This document shows positions 47,120-58,527 of a stretch of DNA of 64,000 nt, piece after piece. Under the pieces are notes generated by a model that saw nothing but the letters and a program-made list of their open reading frames with translations, was not told the origin of the DNA and did no database searches. Source of the DNA: Strongylocentrotus droebachiensis (taxonomy: Eukaryota > Echinodermata > Echinoidea > Camarodonta > Strongylocentrotidae). Positions within the stretch are counted from its first letter, which is position 1. Each line of letters opens with the position of its first letter. The translations under genes and the position numbers were made by a program. The stretch spans positions 1 to 64,000 of the forward strand of contig JAVYIG010001593.1 in assembly GCA_035222895.1 (NCBI GenBank), read 5' to 3'.

Positions 47120-49846
47120 TTAGAGAAAATCTAGTTGCTTACCCGCCTCGATATCTCTTAGCTGTCTGAAAGTGTCAGCCCACTGAGATTGTGACCTAAA
47201 GAAGACTGGTATGTGACCCATCGGAGAAGGGACTGTGAGGGTCTCGCCTCCTTCCGAAGTGATGTCTTCATCCCAAAGGAATATCCAGTCATCTGTAGGG
47301 AGGTACACATCCCAGGTTTCACGACCCTGCTCAATCACGGGAGCGACCAGGAGATCACGACCAAACATGTACTGGTACTGGATGTCGTACACACGGTCGT
47401 CCTCGTAATGGAGGAAGAGTGGACGTTGTACGGGGATGCCGAGCTCGTGGTTCTCAAGTATGGTGCTGTTGACGTAGTCGTTCAGGGCCACGTATATCTT
47501 CGTGTGACGGGCGAACTCGTACATGGTGTGTGAGCTGGAGTAGAATTGCCAGTTCTCGTCGGGACGGTTACCCTCGTGTGTGCGCATCATGGTGGTGAAG
47601 GCAGCCATCTCGGCATAGCGAAGGAAGAGTTCCTCGGTCCTGGTGACATCGAAGAGAGATGTGTAGCCTCCGATGTCGAAATGGTTCATCCCGTAGCCGG
47701 ACATACCCAAGGATAATGTACCAGGGATTACGGATGCGATGCCATCAGCTAGACCGTAGTCGACAAACTGATCACCAGCCCACGTCATGACACTATACTT
47801 CTGCGATCCTGTATACCCAGCACGCATCCAGAATAGGATATCTCCCATTTTGCCACCCTCCTCCACCCCTTCTCTGTTCACCTGAGCCCAAATGGCGGGC
47901 CATTCATTATGAATATCTGTGCCCTTAGCTCCACTATAAAACACCGCATCAATCGGAAGGTACTCCCCGAAATCCGCCATCCAACCACTGATACCCAGGT
48001 CCAGCATATTCTGTTTGATGATGCGGTCCTTGTACCACTGGCTCGCATTTGGATTTGTGAAGTCGACAATCCCGCAGAAGAATTCACCATAATCAACTAT
48101 ATAAGGATCACCAGTGCTGTTCTTGATAAGGAAGTCTTCTTTGGCAGCCTCCTGGTACAGACCTCCTAATCTATTGAGATTTGGATTGGCGTAGACGAGA
48201 ACCCTGATACCTCGCTGTTTGAGCTCTGGTATGACCGTATCGAGGTTGGGGTACTGCTCGGGACTCCATTCCCAGTTCCAGAACAGACGTCTTCCAAAAG
48301 ACGTAGTGATGCGTCCAGCCCAATCCTGGATCCAAACGCCGCTCACTTTGATTCCATGGTCCTGTAATTGGTAAACAAAATGAAAATTACGATAAAGGTG
48401 AGCTGTTCCAACACTAAGACAAGAAAGAAAATTAATTAGGTAGGCAGACAGTGTAGGTTTTGATTCCTCTTCTTCATTCACTAGATAAATATTATTATCC
48501 AATATCAGGATTGCTCCAAATTGATTGGTATCGGATAAGGATAATTATTGGTATCATTTATAAAGTGTTCATTAAGAATGTGATACGTTACATATTTTGT
48601 AAGGTGATGACAAAGCTGTGGACATCATTGGATACAGCTATTAAAAGGATGGGAAGAAATATTAAAATTAGTTTTGTTGACTAACCTCGGCCATCTGAAT
48701 GTATTTGAGCATGGCTTCGGTGCCCCCTTGCACCCCTAGGATAGTGCCATTGTAAATCCATTCAGGAGGCATTGGTTGCCTTCCTAGGTATCCCGTTAGA
48801 CCCTCCAAAAGCTCAATGTAACTGCTACCGGTGAAGAAGTGGAACTGGCTGGGGGAGTTCCCCCAGATTTGGATCTCGTGGAAGTCATCAGCTCGGAAGT
48901 CCAGCTCAGAGTAGGTGGTGGTGTCAAAGTGGGCATAGTACAAGCGAGACGAGACGAACGTTGGTTGAGCCCAGTAGGTTGTATAATAGTCGCCACCCCC
49001 GCCGTCCCTTTGGTCGGCCTTGAACGTGATCTCGTAATTCTTGTCTCGTCCAACTCCCTGTTCAAATATGACATAATATGTGGATAATAGTCTACATTTT
49101 GCTACCCCATATCAAGGATATAATTTGGGACATGGGAGTATACCGACAGTCATTGTGATGGACACAGTTTTTGTCAGTGATGGAAAAGTTATGATACTAC
49201 GAAAGACAACACAAGTTGGCTTTCTCTGGATGAGAGGACGAGATGCCAAGAAAGATCTCGCCAAGATGACTTTTGAGTAAAAAATAAAAATTCATTATTT
49301 ATTATTTTTCTTTTCGTTCAAAGGAGGTCGATGTGACTAGTTTTGAGACCTAGGTATCTGGTCCACGTGTCTTCTTGTCTGAGGTAAGTCACGCTCTCGG
49401 GTCCGAATGTCCAACTTCGTTTGTATGTCAAAGTAATTTTTTTTTCAAGGAAATCGACGTTTGATTTATTTAACGTCTCGTATTTCCGCCTCATTAAAGT
49501 CCGTTTGTTCATATTCGAAAGACGGCTTCTTATCCTCGACTGGAAGCCAACTTTCCATGATGAGTAAGTCAAAAGATGTCTTGATGTCAAGAACTCTCCC
49601 AAGAAATTCATCGTCTCGAGTTTTTTTAATTTTCATCCCTTAGCAAGGAAAGGTATTATATCGGCTGTTTTTCGAAGAGAAAGCTGGGTGCCGATTTAAA
49701 TTCAAAATGTTTAAGGCTGGAATAGAATTAAAGCTGCATTGAGATAACCAACAATATTACTGCCTTGCGGGAAGTGAATTGATTCATTGTAGCTGTAATT
49801 CAATATGAGAGTTTGGTTTACCTCAGGTGTAATATCTAAATTAGTT

Positions 49847-49885
<39 letters not shown>

Positions 49886-52800
49886 ACTCTCCGTAATGTT
49901 ATTACACATTATGAAATATGTTTGTTGTCCTAGGGTATGTGGCTTTCTAGGGTTGGAGAATGATATCTCGTTGTTTCGTGGGTTGGTAGACTGGATTCAT
50001 CCAGGCCTGTAAATAGTGATTTTAGGTTCATGCTTTTGAGTATGAGAGCGTGGATGTATTTATTACATTAGAACCTCATGGATGTTCTCTATAGTGTGCA
50101 GGTGTAGTAGTCATCATTGCCCAACAAGGGACGTTTCAATCTTTCTAATTTGTAATCAGGTTATAGTACAATTATCCACATGGTCTTTTTATGTACATGT
50201 GGTGTAACAAGATGGTCTAAAACCAGAATGTATGTCATATTATATCAGTAGTTGTATATACAATTTTTAATCAATAAAACTGAATCAAATAATTCTCTAT
50301 CTGGCCTGAAAATATTGTTTCCCCCTTACTCCATTTACAAACCCTATTCTCTTCAAACAAAAGAACAAACAGCAAATTGATTATTTCAAACAACCACCCC
50401 TTCCGCATTTGGCATTTGCCCCCCCCCCCCCTAACCATGTGCTAGAGCCTAGTGGTCGACTGGAAATTAACAATAGATATTATGATTTCCGGGAAATAAA
50501 ATATATGACTCCATCACAAGCAAGGAGGTGTCTTTAATGATGTAGCCTGGAGTAGGTGTACACTGATTCAGGAAAGATTGATGACGATCTAGGGAGATGG
50601 TGGTGGTGGAAGTGGTAGTCAGGTGATGATGGAAAGCTTCTATCTCTAAGAGATCATGAATAACTAGGGGCTCAAGAGGGGATGCATATTATAACATCTT
50701 AAGATTGAAAACTGCAAGTGTATGTTAGGGTGAGATTTCATGAAGAGAGAACAAGGGAGTAGAAGGAATCAGATGACAATTTGAATGCAAGAAAGAGAAT
50801 TAGTAGATAAGAACGAATGGAGAGGCTATTCAAGCTTTCATGATGGGCATATAACATGGGATAGAGCTTTGCTTAATTCTAGTTACGTTAAAGATCATTA
50901 CCTCAACTGCAAACAATGTACAGTATCACCAAGCAACAAACACGCGATTGTCAATCATTTAATCGAACCATGTGTATGTATATTTAGGGACGTGAATAGA
51001 TTCTAGTAAGAAATATAGTCACGGAAGCAGCTGGACTTTGTTCTGTATTTTTTTAAAACTCATAATGCCAAATAGTGAAGACTAAATTGTTTGTGAGGCA
51101 CATTGTATAGGTGCTGAAGCTTTGAGACTGTATTTACATATTCACAGTCTGGTTTGTCTAAAGATGGGTGCAATATAATAATCATGTTACCCTCTAGAAA
51201 ACACATTTGCAGTCATACCAAGATTTGAGGCAGTGAAACCATGGAGATGTTAAAGTTCAAGCACTATTTTGGAAGTGTTTACCTGATTTCTTGTGAGGAT
51301 TTAAACCAAGTGCTAGGAAACTATTGAACATGGAATTTATACCTTACACTTCATGATAGTATGGACTTTTTATGTTGTCTTTTATGTATGTGTTTCTTCA
51401 TAACAACTGCATTCTAATATTAGTGACCCCATTACATGACTTATTTACACGTTGACATTTTTTCCATGCCGAAATACATTGTTGATGAAATAAAGGTATA
51501 TCTCTTATAACTTTTAATTCTTCGTCTTTTAATAAGCTCATCTTAAAACATATAAAGCACTAACAAGTTGGGACCAAGATAGTTCAAAAAATGTTGTTGG
51601 AGAATCTTCCATAACAAATTATGATTTTTATAAAAAGAAGGTTCGAATATGCCAGAATTTGTTTTGCAAAGGTTTGCTTTAAAAATAAAATGGCTTTATA
51701 GGTTAAAGGAAAATATAGTAAGGGCTCCTTAGGACTCATGGTGCTTTGTAACTGTCTACTCTTTCAGGAAGATTTTTCTACAAATTACTGTAGAATACTC
51801 GGTTGAATTTCTCAGTTGAGGGATACAATTTTGGTCATGTTCATATCAGTCATTGAGGGGTGATCGATGGATTGCAAATAAGGATTAATTATGAACTTTA
51901 ACTAAAATATAAATATATCTTTTTATGATTTCATGTGTCAATCTCTTCATTGCCTTATATGGGTTGTTTATGGAGCTTTGGCTGCTGGTATAGACTAGGG
52001 TAGAATGTTGTTTGGGTTTAGAAGTCAATGAGTAGGGTTCTAGATCAAAGGGATTGTTGAATCAGGAGATAGCCTTGCCTCTTATGTAGATTTCAAATAA
52101 GCTATCGTTATTCGGTTTCAGTGCAGTCAAACAGGTAATGAGATGAAGACCCCCCAAATCACTTTATTGAGCCACTGTCTCCATTGTTGTTGTCCACATT
52201 AGGCGCATTTTCAGGCAATTCAGGCACTTGGAGGGGGTTAGAACCCCCTCCCAGAGTTGTTGTTGTTTTTATTTCCGTATAATAAAATCAGATACAAATA
52301 CATATAAAATAATCATACAAAGAAAAAGGGACCGTATACGGCTGGTAGCGTAGGAAGCATTTGCAATTTTTAGAACCACATTAGGCGCATTTCAGGTACT
52401 TCCAGGAGTAATATGACTTAAAATTGCTTTCTATATACCCCCTCCAAGAGTAGGGATCTTTTGCAATTTGAGAACCACATTTGGCGCATAAATGTCCACC
52501 GGCGCTTCCTGGAAAAAAACGAGGCCTTTTGGTTGGTTACAAGTTAGACAAAAGTGATCTGTCACGTCGCGATACGTTGTTTATGCTTCGTTGCTGCACA
52601 TGCACAAAGACGGTGGTCTGGTACTTCACCAGTAGTACTTGCACAAATTATCTCGAGTTTATAAACTGTATTGTTATCAGTGGCGTCGCTAGACCTTTTT
52701 CAGTAGGGTGGTGTAGAGCCCACCGATTACCGACAAAACTAGCCACCAATTACCGACAAATATATTAATGCCAATGTCCCAATTTAACCCTATAAACCCG

Positions 52801-55800
52801 GAGCCAGGAAGTTGATTTTCAATTCCCCCCCCCCCCCTCCTGCGCGAAGCGCAGAAGCTATGACGTTTCATTTAATTATTAGAGAAAGAAGACGATTCAT
52901 TGTACCGTTCTCGTCTCTTAAACCTTGTCTGAATTCAGCCCCCCCCCCCCCTCTCCAGCGCGAAGCGCGGAAGCTTTCATGTTTCATTTAAATATTAGAG
53001 AATGAAGACAATTCGTTGTACTTTTTTTGTTTCGTAATCCTTGTCTGAGTTCAGTTTACCCCCTCCCGCGCGAAGCGCGGAAGCTTTGACGTTTCATTAA
53101 ATTATGAGAGAAAGAAGACGATTCGTCGTACCGACTCTTAATCATTGTCTGAATTTTCAAATTGTTTCTTTGTCCGATAAAAAGTCACAATTCGTAGGGG
53201 AAAAACATTTGACGGCCGACCGACATAATACATCTCACCGACTTCAAACTTCTGCATTGATATAGCACACGAGGATCGAGCAAGAATACCGACACAGCGG
53301 ACCCGACACAGCAACATAAGTGGTGACCAGCAGGGGCGGATCTAGCTTTTTGCTAAGGGGGGGGTTTGACCAAAATAATGACGATGCGGAGCATCGTCCA
53401 CGAGCCGCGAAGCGGCGAGCCGATTTTTTGGGGGGTGTTTATTTGAACCCCGTAAGTGATGTTTTCCTGGCATCTATTAACACAATGGAGACCATAAAAA
53501 GCAGTGCATGATAACGTCTTTTTAAATCAAGTAACAGTTTAATACACAGTTATATCCAGAGTTATCATGTTTGGTTAAGTTACCAGATGAGTTGAATATC
53601 TTCTCACAATATTTGCACTTGAAAGGGTTTCTCTCCAGCGTGCGTTCTTTTTTCTTTCTTTTTTTCTTTCTTTTTTCTTTCTTTTTTTCTTTTTTTTCCC
53701 TTTTTTTTCTCTTTTTTTTCTGGGCCGCCCAAGGGGGGGTTTAAACCCCCTAAACCCCCCCCGTGGATCCGCGCCTGACCAGGGGCGTCTCTAAAGGGGG
53801 CGGGTGTGGGTGCGACAACCCCCCCCCCCCCTCCCCACCTGTCAGGATATTGTCGGTAAAATTGCGCTGCCGTCGAGAAAAAAGAGAAAAGGGGGATGGA
53901 AAAAAGAGAGGGAAAGGAAAAGAAAAAAAAGAAAGATAGAGAAAAAAGGGAGGAGCGGAAAGAAAGGAAAGAAAAGGAGAAAAAGAAAAAAAGAAGAAAA
54001 ATTAGTAAAAGGAAGAAAAAAGGGGGGATGAAAGAGAGGAGAGAAAGAGGGTGGGAGTAAAAGAGAGAGGGGGGTTGTTGGTGAAGTCGTCTCGTCGGGG
54101 GAGCAAGGAATTAAGACACGCATAAATATGTTGCTGTGTCGGGTCAGCTGTGTGGTATTCTTGCTCGATCCTCGTGTATACCAATGCAGAAGTTTGAAGT
54201 CGGTGAGATGTAAAGTGGGTCCCAAAAAAAACGAAACCGAGAAGTATCGATGTTTTATCATAACTTAATCACAACTATAATTAATAAATGACACATATTT
54301 CTAAAGCTTAGATCCTCCTCTTTCATATGATGCATATTTCACGCATGAGTGATTAAAAGCAATTTGAAGGAAGGAAACCAAAAAGTCATTTGGCGGGCAC
54401 TATCTGAATTTGAAAGAAGAAAAAAAAATCACATTTCTAGAAAGTTTATTTTCTGCCCTGTCATCATCATTATGACACCTCAATCAGGAAAAATGAGAAA
54501 GGAATAACAAAGTTCTGTTTGTATAAAGTGATGCTTGCATTTCCATGATTTGATTTTAAAAGTACATTTTCACTAGCTGCCTGCCGTAGCAACAAGCAGA
54601 ATTGACAAAAGACTTAACTCCGTTTCGTTGACAATCAGCCATGCATGAAGTCTTTCGTCTATGTCCGATCGTCAACGAAACGGAGTTAAGTCTTTTGTCA
54701 ATTTGGTTTGTTGCTACGGCAGGCAGCCAGTAAAAACTCCATCATATGAGTAGCATCAAATGAAAGAGGAGGATCTAAGCTTTGCAAATATGTGTCATTT
54801 ATTAATTATAGTTGTGATTAAGTTATGATAAAACATTGATACTTCTCGGTTTCGTTTTTTCTGGGACGCACTGTATAATGTCGGTCGGCAAGTTTTTTTT
54901 CCCTACGAACTGTGGCTTTTTATCCACTGTGACGACTTCGAGAGAGACTACAACTATAATACTGGTATTTTCTCAAAGTTGCACTTTCCTATAATATCAG
55001 CTAAAGAAATCAGAGGTTTAACGTTTTCGAGGAAACTAAATTCAAACAAATATTAAGACTCGATAACGGTACAACGAATCGTCTTTTTTCTCTAATAATT
55101 TCATGAAACATCTAAGATTCCGCGCTTTACGCTGGAGAGGGGGGAAATTCATTCAGACAATTAGGGTTAAGAGTCGCGAACGGAACAACGAATCGTCTTC
55201 TTTCTATAATAATTTAAGGAAACGTCAAAGCTTCCGCGCTTCGCTCGGGAGGGGGAAAAACTTCTTTCCCCCTTATTTCCATGCCTTTCTTTTGTTCTTC
55301 TTGTGTTTTGTTTTGTGTTTTGTGTGTTTTGTGTTTTTTTTTTTTTTTTTTGGGGGGGGGGGGGGGGGAGGCTACACGCTGGGCAAGAGGGACCCCATAT
55401 TGTGCACACTTCAAAATTGCGCGCCCCCGCCCCTTTCCTGGTAAAAAAAAAACCTTCCTATAATATCATCCCCCTTTCTTTCTTTTCCCTTCTCATTATT
55501 CTCGTCCCCCCCCCCTTTCTCTCCTCCGTCTTTCCCCCTTTCTTCCTTTTTTGCCTTTTCTCTCCCCTCTCTTCCCCTTTCTTCCTTCCCCCCTCATTTT
55601 CTCCTCTCCATTTTCTCTCCCCCCCCCTTTTCATTCTTTTTCTCCCCTTCCCCCTCCCCCCTTTTTTTTGACCGGAGAGGGGGGGGGGGGCACATGCCCC
55701 CTGTGCCCCCCCAGAATCCGCCACTGCATATATATCACGGGGTAAGAAATAGGTTATCCAAAACAAAACGAAATAGGAAGAAACAATTTGCATTCAATCT

Positions 55801-58026
55801 TCCTATATGGCTTCATGTCTTTATTTGCTCTAACGGGCACACCCAAAGCTTTACCTTGAGTCAACGAGAGGTTAAATTTGGTTTTATCAGGGAATCATTA
55901 AAACTCACAAGCAAAATAAAATGCAAAATATATTTCACATCACAATTATAACAAGCATTATATGATTAAAAAAGGGAAACTAACTAAAAGCCGAGCAGTG
56001 CAAGGTGATGCAAAAGTGCAATGTCAGAGTTTAATCTGAAGGAAGTAGAAACATGGAAGCCTGAGCTTACTTGTTCTTGGATCCAGATTGGGAACTTTTT
56101 CCCTCGCATGTTCAAATGTGAGAACTGTGATCCTCCACCAAACACGTGTTCATCCTCCTCTGCGACGAGGCGCATCCACACTCGATTGATACCCTCAGCT
56201 AGGCTCACGAACTCACCGTAGTATAACGAACCATCAACGTCTGTTACGAAGCGGATTTCAACCTAATGAAATGTGAATGAAGTTTTCTAATGAATACTTA
56301 TCATTTTATAACAAATACCACGTGATGTAAACAAAGGTATTCATTGACATTCGTATTCGAATCATTACACAGGTTGTTTAAAAGAATATTAGAAATGGAA
56401 TACAAGTTAAGATACAAAGTTGATGGAAGATACCATTTTGTATGTATGTATTTTATTGATTTACATGATTATAGCAACAACAACAAATCAAAATAATTAT
56501 AAATTAAAATTAAAACACAAAAACTTCAAGAGAAATATGATAGAATAAAATAACAAATAACAAATAAAAATGCATATAAAAACAATACCTGTTTGATGCA
56601 TTATGACGATTGAACGCAATTACAAGTAATCATATCATATTTTGGATAAAAATGTGCATGAAAGGGGAAGGGATGGTGGTGCTAGTTATAGTCTATACTA
56701 TAGTCTATAGATCTCTATACGATTTTTTTCTTCTGTAGAGGTCGTTGTTGTAAAGTGAAGGCTAAGATAAGTTGTGTAAGGTAAAAATGAAATTCTATTA
56801 TTCCACATGGAGCATGAATGGTGATCCGAATATTCAATCATAAGAACAAAAGTTCAGACATTTCGCTTTCAGGAGAAATCTATTTGCTAAATTCAGTTCT
56901 TGGTGACCAAGTTCTAATCCCCCCCCCCAAAAAAAAAGATACTGAAACAAAACAAACATTTAAATGTGCCAATAGATTTAATCAAGTTCCGACATGTGGT
57001 TTTAAAGGAGTATTTTCCTTCCTGAATCAAATATGTTCAAACGAGAGATAACACACCTAGGTTAAAAAACTAAAAATTCTGCGTTATATATAACTAGAGT
57101 AAAGTAAAGAGCTAGTTAATACATGCCAACCATTCATAAATGCAAGCTTTCCTATTATCATTCGTAATGATTGAAAAGAAAGAGTGCAGGAAGAAGTAAT
57201 GGCAAACTTATTCCATTGATTATGATATAAAAGTTACATTTTACCATAAAGTAATCATTATTGTCCTAGCAAAATTAGAGAAGAATCAGCTTGAAATATT
57301 TCGGAACAGAAGCAATACATTTATCACCTTGTTCGAATTTATGATGCATTTTTGTTCTTGTTGAAAGAGACAGTGAACATAATTATTACACTTAGGTCTA
57401 TAGTGGGATGAAACTCCCGTTCGATTATCATTTGAGGAATTATAATACATAATTATTATTGGATGAAAACGTCGGAAATTCAAATATTTATTATCACACA
57501 TAAAAATGACACGCAAGTAAAATGATTTACATTTCATGATTATTTCCCTCTTAGTGGGTTATTATCGGGTTTAAGCGTTATTTCAGATTTCCTATTATTT
57601 TGAACAAAATAACTGAAGAAATAGTAAATACACACCCGCATTTATGTTTTAATGCGTTGATATATTGATAATAAAAGGCTACAAGGAAAAAGGAAGCGAC
57701 ATTCTTTGGTCTACTGTACTGACCTGCATATCTTGTCGACTTAAAGTAAAATGGACAATTGGATCCTGGTCGTCAACAATGAAGTCGATAAGGGCAATGC
57801 GCTCCTCGACAAAGTCCTCGACATCGTAGTTGCCAAACTGGCCTTCGAAGGTTGGTATGCCAAACCCGACGTAAAGAAACGGTTCTTCGGGAGAATGGCG
57901 GATGAGCTCAACTCCGTTCAGAGAAACATAAAAATGAGTTGCGTTGTAACTGATGTCGAAAGCGTGTGACGACGATACGATGAGGACGACGACCACAGCA
58001 AGATAATGCAGTTGATGAACCGCCAT
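47120..58026 (-). CDS. Secreted GH31 glycosidase of the YihQ (sulfoquinovosidase) type, 4 coding exons
   Basis: Minus-strand exons are 58026-57724, 56262-56071, 49057-48686 and 48361-47120, all GT-AG and phase 0, giving 702 residues. Residues 1-22 (MAVHQLHYLAVVVVLIVSSS then HA) form a signal peptide. The GH31 barrel holds VSGVWIQDWAGR, FGRRLFWNWEW, the nucleophile D419 in GWMADFGEYLP, acid/base D486 in MTWAGDQFVDYG and MMRTHEGNRPDENWQFYSSS. The 67-residue spacing equals that of D405 and D472 in E. coli YihQ. R314 and W317 correspond to residues that bind the sulfonate in YihQ. The likely reaction is release of sulfoquinovose from sulfoquinovosyl glycerides, the sulfolipids of algae. Substrate is inferred from motifs. 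A possible donor (CGG|GTAAGC near 47140) could replace the last eight codons. Intron 2 is 7 kb and full of repeats. Confidence 0.9.
49058..52677. other. Left part of GH31 intron 2, mostly unremarkable
   Basis: It holds a CT microsatellite (49851-49882) and two open frames of unknown origin next to exon 3: plus strand 49080-49280, with IPTVIVMDTVFVSDGKVM, and minus strand 49318-49611, starting MNFLGEFLTSRHLL. Neither has a family I recognise; they may be pieces of an old mobile element. The rest is AT-rich with no feature I can name. Confidence 0.4.
49851..49882. repeat. (CT)n microsatellite
   Basis: A pure CT run of about 15 units in GH31 intron 2, followed by CACTCACTCT. Confidence 0.9.
52678..53322. 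mobile_element. Composite repeat with CAGTGGCGTCGCTAGACC end and 112-bp units
   Basis: The left end CAGTGGCGTCGCTAGACC is followed by ACCGATTACCGACAAAACTA and CCAATTTAACCCTATAAAC, then about three reverse copies of the 112-bp unit (52815-53150). After these comes a conserved segment with GACGGCCGACCGACATAAT, ATCTCACCGACTTCAAACTT and ATCGAGCAAGAATACCGACA. The same order recurs at 58528-59760, and in part in opposite orientation at 54110-55250, so it is one dispersed family. Confidence 0.65.
53331..53777. mobile_element. 447-bp element with CAG...CTG inverted ends and ACCAG direct repeats
   Basis: The ends are CAGGGGCGGATCTAG and GTGGATCCGCGCCTG. ACCAG lies directly outside both (53326-53330 and 53778-53782). 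Inside are a G run, a CTTTTTT-rich block (53640-53720) and a closing TTTAAACCCCCTAAACCCC. The ends resemble elements A and B, but the direct repeat is 5 bp, not 8. Confidence 0.5.
53780..54212. mobile_element. Composite repeat, reverse half (purine-rich block and conserved CGACTTCAAAC segment)
   Basis: After GCGTCTCTAAAGGGGGCGGG comes GTCGGTAAAATTGCGCTGCC, a long A/G-rich block (53878-54080), and then TGTTGCTGTGTCGGGTCAGC, TTGCTCGATCCTCGTGTATA and AAGTTTGAAGTCGGTGAGAT. These are the reverse complement of parts of 52678-53322 and 59500-60060. The segment is cut at 54212 by the inserted foldback element and continues at 54876. Confidence 0.65.
54213..54873. mobile_element. 661-bp Tc1/mariner-type foldback element, relative of 33924-34803
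   Basis: The right end GTTTCGTTTTTTCTGGGACG then CACTG matches the longer copy; the left end has drifted to AAGTGGGTCCCAAAAAAAAC. The arms share AAGTATCGATGTTTTATC and the central ACTTAACTCCGTTTCG hairpin. TA flanks both ends (54211-54212 and 54874-54875). The right arm is shorter than the left because of a deletion near 54737. The host sequence continues in register on both sides. Confidence 0.85.
54876..55730. repeat. Continuation of the composite repeat, 112-bp units and pyrimidine block
   Basis: The segment continues with ATGTCGGTCGGCAAG, then TTTTATCCACTGTGACGACT and two forward 112-bp units (about 55050-55250). A T run and G run (55335-55368) and a C/T-rich block follow, ending CCAGAATCCGCCACTG at 55711-55726, a terminus of the CAGTGGCGGAT type. 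Confidence 0.65.
56263..57723. other. GH31 intron 1
   Basis: AT-rich intron with C and A runs near 56921. I see no exon or named repeat in it. Confidence 0.6.
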
Positions 58027-58527
58027 GGCGGGTGATTGTCACCCAGTCGATGTTGAATTCTATATATTTCTTAGTGGATTCGTCTTTGTGTGACTGACCA
58101 AAGAGAAGCTCGCTGTTATCTCTTTCGACTGACCCAAGGTAATGATCTAGGTCTGAGTTTTTATGGAGTTATATAGGAGAACCGGGATGGGCGTGTTTAT
58201 CTAAACTTTGCCAAGGATTATTAGTGAACTCTGATCTCCTACTCCTCGGATACCCTCATAAACAAATTAATATTTGAATTCCATCGGACGTGTAAGTCTA
58301 TAGAGTGCCCATAAATTAAGTTTACTCTATATTTCGTTTTTTTTAATTTTCATAGTAGAGTAGGTCATAAATAATAATGTGTAAGCTATTATGAAAGCAA
58401 GTGCCTCCTAATAAAAACATGGGAAGGTTAAGGACAACATAAAAGAGAAAGAACAATAGAAGAACAGGGGAGAGCGGGAAGAAAAGACATGAAGAGATGA
58501 TAAAACTCGCTCAAAGCCCCCTCCCCT
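58027..58527 (-). promoter_or_regulatory. GH31 5' UTR and promoter region with a TATA-like box
   Basis: The plus strand TTATATA at 58169-58175 reads TATATAA on the minus strand, about 145 bases upstream of the start codon at 58026, leaving room for a 5' UTR of roughly 110 bases. The start context is CCCGCCATGG, a good translation start. The next repeat begins at 58528. Confidence 0.4.

Noticed and set aside
47213..47533. Plus-strand frame of 106 codons opposite the GH31 last exon
   Set aside because: Antisense shadow of a strongly conserved coding exon.
53842..54261. 139-codon Phe/Ser/Pro-rich frame on the minus strand
   Set aside because: It is the complement of an A/G-rich low-complexity block in the composite repeat.
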